Shown in pieces: positions 55,129 through 64,000 of a stretch of DNA of 64,000 bases. Positions within the stretch are counted from its first letter, which is position 1. Each line of letters begins with the position of its first letter. The notes beneath the pieces are model-generated. The model made no database searches. It was not told the origin of the DNA and saw only the letters and a program-made list of their open reading frames with translations. The position numbers and the translations under genes were made by a program. This stretch comes from Garcia nutans (Eukaryota > Streptophyta > Magnoliopsida > Malpighiales > Euphorbiaceae): the NCBI GenBank assembly GCA_947685225.1, contig CANTUV010000003.1, positions 9,556,001 to 9,620,000 of the forward strand, given 5' to 3'.

Positions 55129-57862
55129 TATAATATCCTAAAATTTTTGAAAATTTCTAATTTTTGAAAAATTTGATAAAATAAATTATAATTTAAAAGG
55201 ATAAATTAAATTAATGGTTTTAAATGAAAAATGAAGGGATTTTAAATAAAAAAGTGGAATATATATATGATATATATGCAAAATATACATAACATATAAA
55301 AGTCAACACTTTTTCAAAGAAAAGTCAAAGTCCGATGGCATTTTTGTAAATAAATTTTTAGAAATTTAAAATTAATAAAATAATTCAAAAATAAATTATT
55401 TTTGAATGAAAGATGGAAATTAGGATTTTAACTTTATTAAATAATTAATTAAATAAATAATTATTAAATTATTTTAATATATATATGGTTTAAAAATAAA
55501 GATGAAAAGAAAAAGAAAAATTAAAAAGTCTTCACCTTCTTCTTCTTCATCATCTAGGCCAAATATCCATGGGAGCTTGGAGTAAGATTTTGATTCTTCC
55601 ATACTCCATAAATTGAAGGATTTACCAAGTTTTTAGTGGATTTTTGGTGATTTCTACCAAATTTAGTAAGTTTCCAACTCTTTTCTTTGAATTCCATGGA
55701 AGATTGAATTATGTGAGTTTTGGACTTTTGATGTAGTATGTTATAATTGTTGGAATTGGTGTGTATGATGTTATTTTGGGTAATTAACAATGATTTTAAG
55801 GTTTCATTGAAGAGATGATGGAGTTTGGATAAAGAATGGTGAAGAGAGAGAATTTAGGGTTATGGATTTTTGGGGTTTTGAAAACATGAGCTTTAATTGT
55901 GCAAATTGATTCCAAATGAGTTGTTTTGATTCATAAACAAGTATTTTAAAGTCAAATATTGGATTTGGTGGTGTTGGGTTGGAGTTTGAGAATGGAAGTG
56001 AAGATTTAGGGTTTTGGAAAAGTGATTTTCCAAAGTGGCTGAATTGTGTGATTTTATTTGTTTAAGTATGTTGTTTAGTGTTAAAAGTGATGAATATAAG
56101 CTTGAAATGAGTAATGGATTGTGATGGAATGGAAAACCTTCAATGGGGGAAGGTTATGCCATTTTTGAGATTTTGTGTATAAGAGTGTATTTTTATAATA
56201 TAAATGTTTTAAATGTATTAAAATATATTTTTAATAATATAAATAAACTTAAAACACTAATTTAATTGTAGCAGAATGAAATTCTAATGTTAAAGTAAGA
56301 AAAGGCTAAATTTTTTGAAATTTGTAGGAGTGATGTTTAATTATGGTTTCATATTGGAAATTCCATTAAATGTGATACTAAATGATTATTTGCTATCACA
56401 TTTGGTTTAGGCATTGAGGGAGGTTGATTTGCTTCATCCAAGTGGTGAAGGGAAAGGTGGAATGATAAAATTGGAGGTTGTTTTAAGCTTGCTTTGGGTT
56501 GCTAGTGGAGGTATGTACAAACTTTGAATATAATGTTTATATTTGCATGACATTTGGACTTAACATATTTTTGTTGGAAAATGTGTTAAGCTACTTGGTT
56601 CATTGATTGTATAAGAATAATGTGCTATGACATTTGTAATGTCATATATGTGTTAAATGCATTGTGAAAAGCCATTGATAATGGCTAAATTGTGTAAAAT
56701 GTGAAATATGTATATTATGTGGAAATACTCAAAGTAATTGGGTAATGTGTTGTGAATTAAAAAAATTAGATATGTGGTATAATGAAATGAATTGATATTG
56801 ATAAAAATGAGAAAAGTGAGGAAAATGAGAAAGATGTGAAAAATGAGAAAAGTGAGAAAAAAAATGTGAAAATAAGGCAATATGCCTACATTGAATATGT
56901 GAAAATGAGAAAGAAATTAATAATGAGAAATATGAATAAATTGTGTGTCTAGTATGTTATTCAATTGTGTCTCATTATATTGCTCAATTGTATCACAATT
57001 CATAATTCACATTAAAACAAAGACAAGCATGGGCCCAAAAGGATCTAATATGCTATTCAAATTTTAGAGTTACTGTTTTGGTTTAAAATGACACCATGTG
57101 TCTAGCCCCGTAGGTAATATATCCATGGATAATCCAACTAGATCTGAGCTTACGACCCAGTCTTTTCACTCAGTCTAGCTTCAAGGATTTGTTTTTGAGG
57201 CTTACGACCCGGTCTTTTCACCAACCCAGCGTTTAGCCCGTAGGTGATAGGGTAGACTCAGCTAAGCCAGAGAGTTCTTCTAGACCTGGTCGGGTCTAGA
57301 CTTATTGTTGGACTTGTTGAGTTGTTATCGAGATCGAAAACACTGTCAGCAGCATGTAAATATTTTTATGTTATTGTACATTTTAAGTATTATGCATAAT
57401 ATATTATGTTTTTGATTTTATGTATTGTATATTATAAAAAAATATTTGGGTCAATATATTTGAAATGGGAGAGTAAATGTGTTTTAAATTATATATTTAT
57501 ATAAATGTTGAATAACTTGGTGAAATTGAAGAGTATGGTTGAGATGGTGAATTGAAATGATTTGGGAGTGTTTTCTTTTTGCAGGTTGTGTTTTGCTAAA
57601 TTTTGGGATGTCCAAATTACAAATAAAACTTTGGCGAATTTTTTTCAGAGATTTTCATATATAATATTTATTTTGGGTTTCTATAATAAGTAAAGAATAT
57701 TTATATGCTATTTAATTTTATATATTAAGAATTTCAAAATTTTAAATTGAAAATGTGAAAATTTTTTATTAAACCAGTCTGTGATATTTTTGTACCGTAT
57801 ATGCATATTTTACATATACTGGAAATACGTATTGCATGTATATAGGGTATAAGGGTGTTACA
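55129..57862 (+). repeat. 3' LTR of decayed Tekay element
   Basis: Starts TATAATATCC (TG changed to TA), ends GGGTGTTACA, 2734 bp. Colinear with the 5' LTR except for the inverted block at 56969-57242 and missing flanking pieces, which removed the conserved hairpin region. Confidence 0.9.
56969..57242 (-). other. Inverted block inside the 3' LTR
   Basis: This segment is the reverse complement of about 40194-40530 of the 5' LTR, including the short repeats (GGCTTACGACCCGGTCTTTT). About 36 bp on the left and about 115 bp on the right of the original order are missing. The right junction falls at GTAGGTGA, a word present at both partners. Confidence 0.8.
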
Positions 57863-57954
57863 AAAAACACAAGAAATTTCCTATCCTTTCTTCTCCCTCA
57901 ACCGACTTCATCATTATCTTCTACCAACACCATTGTTTTCTTCTTCCATCTTCC
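57863..57954. other. Flank left of a Tekay-type solo LTR
   Basis: A 92-bp pyrimidine-rich stretch between the end of one LTR and the start of the next. It is contiguous with 60257 onward once the solo LTR is removed. No feature recognised. Confidence 0.4.
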
Positions 57955-60251
57955 TGCAATATCCCAATTTTTGGTGTGCAATGCAATAGTAAATATGGGA
58001 GAGTAAATAAGTATGATGGATAGAGAAAAATATAAGATGAATATGTTTGATAATGTAATATATATATATATATTACATATACTTGAAATATATTTGAAAT
58101 ATAAATTGAATATATAAGAAATATACATATACCTAAAATATACCATACATATATATAACGTATAATTTGGTGTTGGAAAAGTTGATTTTAATAATAATAA
58201 TAAGAGAAAGAGGAGAGAAAAGTCAAAGGGAGAAGGGAGATGATTGGTGGATTGTTATTTTAATTAACTAATATATATAATATTATATATATAGAGATAA
58301 GGATGGGAAAAGAAGAGACATTTTCATGTTCTTCTTCTTCTTCAACGTGAGATTGAGAGAGAGGTGAGAAGAGAGTGAGTTCCACTTATACATCAAATGT
58401 ACAAGGGATTTCAAGAGGATTTAAGTGGATATTGAAGATTTAGCAAGGAATTCAAGTAAATATTCATCTTTGAGTTTGTTTTATGTGATTTTAAGTATAT
58501 GTTTAATATGGTTAGTGAGTGGAAAATGATGATTAAATTAGTAAGATGATAGTTATGATATGTTTGAGATATATATGTGATAATTTGATGAATAATTCAT
58601 GGATATGAACAAAAGCGATGAACTAGGGTTTTGGTTGTTGGGTATACATAGGGGTTTATTATGGGGGTTGATTCTATAGTATGAATGAGTTGTTTTATTA
58701 TTGTGATGATATATAGATGATGAAATTATGATTAGATGTTAAGGATGGTGATGAGTAGTTGAAATTGGAAAATGGTGATAAGAAAATGGAATAAGGGTTT
58801 TGTAGGAAATGAGTTGAGAATTTTGTAAATAGTATGGAATTGATATATGGATGATTGTATATGTGAATAATCTGATGTTTGTTATAGATTTTGTTCTTAG
58901 GTCAAGAAGGACTAAGTGGGGAAGAGTAAAGCTTGAAAGTGACCAAGGTTTGTACATATTTGATTTGCTATATTTTGAGTTAATACATATCAACCTCTCT
59001 ATGTGATGTGTGTGTTGTATGACTTTAAAGGTGTAAAAGTGTGATTTTAGGATGCCATGGGAATGGCCATGGAGGTTCACAATTGTGGGCTTTGAAGTGA
59101 ATCTATTTTGTGTGATATTTGTGAAAAGCCAGAAGGAAAATGTATGCTGCGGGGATGGTTCTTGAATGCCACAGCCGTAGGGGTTGGTTTGATGATATTG
59201 GTAGCTTTATTTCATAATATATGGTTTTGCACGGTTGTGTTTTGTAACCCTATGTTGGAAATTCATTGAGAACCTATAAATGTAAATAGAGTAAAGATTT
59301 ATGACAAAAATGTGTTGAATATGTTGAATGAAAGTGTGTGTATGTGAAATCACTCACATGGCAAGTGTGACTCATGTCTACATGATGTGATGTGGAGTCA
59401 TCATGAATAGTGGCGATCACTGGAAAAGTATAAAGTAAAGAGAATAGTAATATAAAGTAATGTTATATTTGTAGCCTATACAATTACTTGTGTAGTTATG
59501 ATGAGATTGATTAGATATGCATGTGAGGTCTTAAGCAAAGCTAGGCCTTGAGGTGCATATATTGATGGACCTGAGCAGAGCTAAGTCTTGACCTGAACAA
59601 ACCTAGATCTTGACCTAAGCAGAGCTTAGTCTTGACCTGAGCAGCGCTAGGTCATGAGATTGAGATTATTAATGGTTTCGAGCAGAGCTGGACTATGAGA
59701 TTGTGTTAACTGGACATGATAATTGTATAGAAGTATTGGGCCCAATAGTGTAATACTTTAATTATGCATATGTATGAGTAAGTGATATGGTTTCAATATT
59801 TGTATATGTTATTTATATGTACCACTAAGATTTCGAGCTTAACATAGTTGTACGAATCGTGCAGGTAAGTAGATTATTGATCCGAGAATTGGACGGTTGT
59901 GCCACAAGAAGATTGAGGATGCTTTGAGACCAACTAGAAGGTAGTGCAAGCATGTACATCTTGCTATTTTGTATTTTGATCATATGAATCTGTATATTAA
60001 TGGATACTAAAAAGGACAATGTATATTTAGATATATGTAATTAAATGAATATTATAATGGTTTTGGAAATGTTATTTTCAAAGAGAATGTGTTTTGATAA
60101 TGGGGATTGTTCTTTTATTAAATATATATTTTTTGTAAAGCTAAGAGAGGGTTTAAATGGCATTGTAACGTGGAATCCTTATATTTTATATGTGTATTGT
60201 ACATATATGGGGTATATGTACAGTACGTATATATGGTATAGGAGTGTTGCA
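57955..60251 (+). mobile_element. Tekay-type solo LTR
   Basis: Begins TGCAATATCCC and ends GGAGTGTTGCA, 2297 bp. The flanking 5-mers are CTTCC and TTTCC, a duplication with one transition. It has the Tekay LTR order: an AT-rich start, a GTTTGTACATAT-type middle, short repeats (59520-59705), ACCACTAAG with ACGA/TCGT, then CGTGCAGGTAAG (59820-59870), and ATGTACAGTACGTATATATGG near the end. No internal region remains. Confidence 0.8.
59520..59705 (+). repeat. Short repeats CTTGACCTGAGCAGAGCTAG in solo LTR
   Basis: About seven units of about 25 bp with variants of GACCTGAGCAGAGCTAGGTC. They occupy the same relative LTR position as GGGTCGTAAGCC repeats in the other Tekay LTRs, but with unrelated sequence. 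Confidence 0.75.
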
Positions 60252-60256
60252 TTTCC

Positions 60257-61054
60257 ATTAAATTGCATAAGAAACTAGAGAAACCCTCCATATAACTTGA
60301 ACTTTCTAGTAGAATTCATTGAAACAAGTGAGATCATCATTAAGTATTTGCAAGGAGTTTTGAAAGAGAGAATGTAGGAACTTGTGAAAAGGAGGTTTGT
60401 GCTTGTTTACTAACAATTTATTATTATTGTGTTTTCATTGTCTTTCTAGTTATTATAAGAGTTATTTAAGTTATTGAAATTGAATTTTATTGTGATTTTG
60501 AATGATTGAACTTGATATGCATAAGATTAAGTATAGAACAAAATTGAAAGTGAAATTGATCAAAAGAATGATTTTTTAATGATTCTAAAAATGTTAGAAT
60601 GAATTTTTAGTTAAAAACATCATTATTAGTAATTTATTTAAAGAATTTAATCTAGGGTTTTGGGTAAAGCTAAGGTTTTGTAGGATAAAAATAATTGGTT
60701 TTAAAATAGTTGATTTTAAATTAATAATTTGTCTAGAAAAATATAACAATGAAATTTTCATAAGAATTGGTTTTAATGAACCTTTGAATTCATAAGGGGT
60801 TGTACAAAGAAAGATGTATGAATTGTTGAATTGAAAGAGTGTTATTATTGTATTAGACAAGAAGATTTGATAATTGTAAATGCAAAACCCTTATACCCTG
60901 ATTTATATGTAAAATATGTACACATAATATAAGAGTATCACTATTTTAGTCTTTAGAAAATTTCAAGAAAATTCCAATGAAATAATTTATTTCTTAAAAC
61001 ATAATTTTGTTAGGTAAACATATGTATTTACATATAATTAAATATAAAAGTAGC
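60257..61054. other. AT-rich stretch with no recognised gene
   Basis: About 800 bp between a solo LTR and an Ogre 5' LTR. Short frames without domains on both strands. Probably older transposon or intergenic sequence. Confidence 0.4.
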
Positions 61055-61284
61055 TATAGACCCTTAATTTTGACCCCAATTTGATACGGTCCTAATTAAA
61101 GGATGCCAAAATAAATTTGATCCAACTTTAAAATATTTAAACCTAGTTTATAATATTAAAAGAAGTCGGTTCGGATTAAAGAGGCATAAATTCAATTGTA
61201 AAACCCTAAAATCAAGTTGAATCGGCCCTAATTAAAACTTCTCAGTCCATAAGTTAAAAAAGGCAAGAATAATTAGAGTGAGGC

Positions 61285-61460
61285 CGGCCGAGGACATGAG
61301 CAATTGCTCATGTCGACCTGGAGGGACCAAGTCAACATGAGCATGCCTCATGTCGATCTGACAGCCCAAATCAACATGAGGTTGGACTCATGTCAACATT
61401 GGCAGACATTGGCATGAGGTTGGACTCATGCCGACCTAGGGCAACCAGGTCGACATGGTT
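61285..61460 (+). repeat. Palindromic GACATGAG / CTCATGTC cluster in Ogre LTR
   Basis: Words such as GACATGAGCAATTGCTCATG (a perfect inverted repeat), CAACATGAGCATGCCTCATG and GACTCATGTCAAC are repeated about six times within 175 bp, then a TATA box follows about 85 bp later. The 3' LTR of Tat copy 1 has a shorter version (19390-19490). Confidence 0.75.
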
Positions 61461-61545
61461 TCAATTTTTTTTTTTTGAAATTAGTTTTTCGAATTGAATT
61501 AAAATTTGTTTTAAGGACGGTTAGGGATTCTGAGTAAGGTTTGCC

Positions 61546-61553
61546 TATAAGTA
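61546..61553 (+). promoter_or_regulatory. TATA-like box of Ogre 5' LTR
   Basis: TTGCCTATAAGTAATAAC matches the place and left context of CTGCCTATAAATATATG at 19581. Transcription of the element would start a little downstream. Confidence 0.5.
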
Positions 61554-62240
61554 ATAACATTTCAGAATTTAGAAAGGGGGGAATTAGCATTAAAAAGGGT
61601 CGGCAATGAATATTAAGAGAGATTAAACCACAAAGCAGAAGAGACAGCAACAAACAGAGAAGAACAACATCGACTTTTTGGAGAACGAAGGAAACCACAA
61701 ACAGAAATATTAAGACAACCAAAGAAGAAGGCAGAGTACATATTGTCTTCACATTATTCATCCAGAAATAAATTTTTTTTGGTGGAACCAACGATGGAGG
61801 TTTGATCTTTAATCATAAATTATTCATGCTCACAGTAGCTTCGTTTTCTTTGATTAATAAGAACATGCAGTAACTTGATCTTTGAACATGCAGTAAATTG
61901 ATCTTTGTTTTCATAACTTTAATTATTTGCTTTAATTAATACATTAATAAGTTGGCATTCATAACTCCACTTGTATGTTTTATAAAAAACTTAAAACTAT
62001 CCAGTAGCTGTTGAAGATTTAAATTAATTGTCAGAATCTATTCGTTTACTAAAACTTCAAGAACCAAAGGTTATTTTATTGAAACTCAAAACTTTAAAAT
62101 ATTTTTATCCAAAAGCTTAAACCATTTCATTAATAAAATCCAAAATATTGATTATTTTTTCAAAACCTTAATTTATCTCTCCAAATCCAAAATTATTTTT
62201 TAAAGGACAGTAAGTTAAAATCCTAAACCTTTTTTAGTTT

Positions 62241-62402
62241 CAAAAACCCTAATTCTAAAACCCTAGTTTCAAAAACCCTAATTTCAAAACCCTAATTACA
62301 AAATCCTAGTTTCAAAAACCCTAATTCCAAAACCTTAATTACAAAACTCTAGTTTCCCAAACCCTAAGTTCCAAAACCCTAAGTTCCAAAAACCCTAAAT
62401 TC
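62241..62402 (+). repeat. AAACCCTAA (telobox-like) array in Ogre 5' LTR
   Basis: About twelve AAAACCCTAA/AAACCCTAG words in 160 bp with 4-8-nt spacers such as TTCC, TTTC and TTAC. Not a telomere: spacing is irregular and LTR sequence flanks it. Confidence 0.8.
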
Positions 62403-63149
62403 TTTAAAACCATAAACTTATATTTTTTATTACTTTATTTAATTTTAGATTTGATTACGTAGTTTATTATATGTTTTTTATGGTTGATTTATTTAATTTC
62501 AATGCTTGATTTATTTAATTTATCATCGATAGATATTTTCTTTATTATTATGATTATTATTTGTTTATTTTGGCACTAATGTAAGAGGTATGTTTCCACT
62601 TTGTGGGTACCTCATTATTTAAAACTTATGTAATTTAATTTATTTTATATTTTGGGACCAATGTAAAGGACACGTTTCCACCTTTCGTTGGGTGTCCTAT
62701 TTAGTTTTAGACATGGACAATGTAAGGATATGTTTCCATCCTTGGATGAGTGTCCATTTATTTGCTTTGTTTGGACATTGTTTTGATTTTAATATAATGA
62801 TGCTTTTATTTTAATTGTTGCATGTAGTATGGATAATATTGTTATATTTAAGAATTTTATAATATTAAGACCTGCAAAAGAGGCCGGTTCCAATGAACCG
62901 GGCGTTGTGGGGGTGCTGGGCCATTTCTCACCTTCCCCACACGTACCCAACTTTCTGAACCCATTAAGGGGGTTCAGGATTCCTTAGGAATCGAGTCATC
63001 CACCCCTTTCTTTTTTCCCCGCCCGTCCGGGTGGTGACTCTATTTTTCTCCGGGTTTAGGCTCGTGTTCTCTATGGCCCTGACCCTAAATAGTGCCGAAG
63101 TCGTAAGAACCATTCCACCGGGAGTGGGGGCAAAAATCCCCGCTGACAG

Positions 63150-63167
63150 TGGCGACTCCACTAGGGA
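63150..63167 (+). promoter_or_regulatory. Primer binding site, tRNA-Arg type
   Basis: TGGCGACTCCACTAGGGA lies 1 nt after the LTR. Ogre elements are known to use a tRNA-Arg primer with TGGCGACTCCACTGGGGA; one base differs here. Confidence 0.82.
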
Positions 63168-64000
63168 TAAGAGAAGTTGATTCCATTGGTCTTTGTATTA
63201 TTCTATTCTTTCTTATCATGATATTATCCATTGCATCGTGTGCGTGAGTTATGACGCCCATGTTACCCGTGTTGTGTGATGTGAGGGATACCATATTTTC
63301 ACTCAAGGTATGGAGATCGAGCATGGCATAACCACTCATAGCCTTGTACTATTTGGTATATACTTTCTATGGGAACCTAAGCCTTTTAACCTAAGACTAA
63401 AGCTCATTTAATTGGCCTAGTTACTTTCCCTAGGTTTTACCCCAAATGCTTGTTGTTTGACTATGGTTAATTTATTTTGGTTTAAATAATGGATTATTTG
63501 GTTTTGTTCTTTTTCTAATATAACCTAAGTATATTGTAAGCTCAAAATAAATTTTCTTTAAAATCAAAACGACCAAAGAAATTTTCAAAACTTTTCAAGA
63601 TGATCTTTGGACGTAAAACCTTTCTAAAAAAAAATCAAAAATTCATTTCTCATGACTCAAATACAAAGCCCAAACTCTATTTTTTCTAAAATTATTTTAC
63701 AATGGGCTTAGAAACAAAATTATTTTCATCCAACGTTTGAAAGAGCTTACAAATTATTTAGGTCAATTATAAAAATACCAAAAATCAATTGTGAGCCTAG
63801 TTTATAGTAAGAGTTATTAATCATGGGCTTGTTTTTGGCATAAATCATTAGTTACTTTTTCAAGTGAGAAATCCATTTATAATAAACCTCTTAATTTAGT
63901 TTTAATCTAATATAGCATAAAAGCTACTTTAGTTAAGATTCAATGGATTAAAACCTAATTAATGGGAATTATCATGAACTGATTTCTATTTTTGAAAATA
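63168..64000 (+). other. Untranslated leader of the Ogre element
   Basis: No coding frame. The last 230 bp match the leader of the gag-only element at 52440-52685 on the other strand. Gag would be expected to start a few hundred bases beyond the window. Confidence 0.7.

Larger units (their letters stand above)
38331..57862 (+). mobile_element. Decayed Tekay LTR retrotransposon with two nested insertions
   Basis: Order: 5' LTR (38331-42928), Met-tRNA primer site (42936-42948), gag-pol remnant (43098-45287 and 52822-55083), polypurine tract, and 3' LTR (55129-57862). A solo LTR (41229-42905) lies in the 5' LTR and an Ogre-like element (45288-52816) splits the reverse transcriptase. Flanking 5-mers (GAGAA, AAAAA) do not match well. 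Many stops and two LTRs that differ visibly show it is much older than the element at 22971. Confidence 0.9.
61055..63148 (+). mobile_element. 5' LTR of an Ogre-type element leaving the window
   Basis: Starts TATAGACCCTTAATTTTGAC (TG changed to TA) and ends CCCCGCTGACA, 2094 bp. It contains GACATG palindromic words (61285-61460), a TATA box (61546), AAACCCTAA arrays (62241-62402) and the conserved downstream block. A tRNA-Arg-type primer site follows, so it is the 5' LTR of an element that continues to the right. Confidence 0.88.

Noticed and set aside
62241..62402. Possible telomere or interstitial telomeric repeat
   Set aside because: Spacing is irregular with varied linkers, and the block recurs inside other Ogre-type LTRs.

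Overview
The window looks like nuclear DNA of a flowering plant, probably a eudicot; I cannot name the species. It is AT-rich and I recognise no free-standing host gene. Almost all of it is a stack of LTR retrotransposons nested in one another. They belong to the Ty3/gypsy Tekay (Del) chromovirus lineage and the Tat/Ogre lineage. There is also one probable Athila-type solo LTR and the end of a CACTA DNA transposon.

Layout. 1-500 is the edge of a Tekay LTR. About 1380-2554 is a CACTA end with ~280-bp subterminal repeats, sitting in the integrase of Tat copy 1. Tat copy 1 runs + from 2555 to its 3' LTR at 19137-21249. It has been opened by an Ogre-type solo LTR (7718-9667) and by a Tekay 3' LTR (11119-17078), which itself holds a Tekay solo LTR (13532-16167). 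A broken Tekay LTR (21250-21971) separates it from Tat copy 2 (21972 to about 38280). Tat copy 2 contains a complete, apparently very young Tekay element on the minus strand (22971-32918): two 2541-bp LTRs with no difference seen, a 5-bp target duplication and one 1550-aa gag-pol frame. Next is a decayed Tekay element on the + strand (38331-57862). Its 5' LTR carries a solo LTR (41229-42905) and its reverse transcriptase is split by a gag-only Ogre-like element (45288-52816). After it come another Tekay-type solo LTR (57955-60251) and the 5' LTR, tRNA-Arg-type primer site and leader of one more Ogre element (61055-64000), which runs out of the window.

The most notable signal is in the two Tat copies. 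Between the pol stop and the 3' LTR, both carry two gene remnants on the opposite strand. One resembles a plant mobile domain (PMD) protein and the other a DUF7745-like protein. Both keep recognisable spliceosomal introns at the same places in the two copies. Antisense introns are invisible to splicing of the element's own RNA, which would explain why they survive retrotransposition. Other notable structures are a conserved pair of hairpins in the Tekay LTRs, palindromic clusters upstream of LTR TATA boxes, one of them shared by unrelated LTR families, telomere-motif arrays in Ogre LTRs, an internal inversion in one LTR, and two insertions at the same palindromic site of related LTRs.

The only intact protein gene is the gag-pol of 22971-32918; all other coding sequence is broken.
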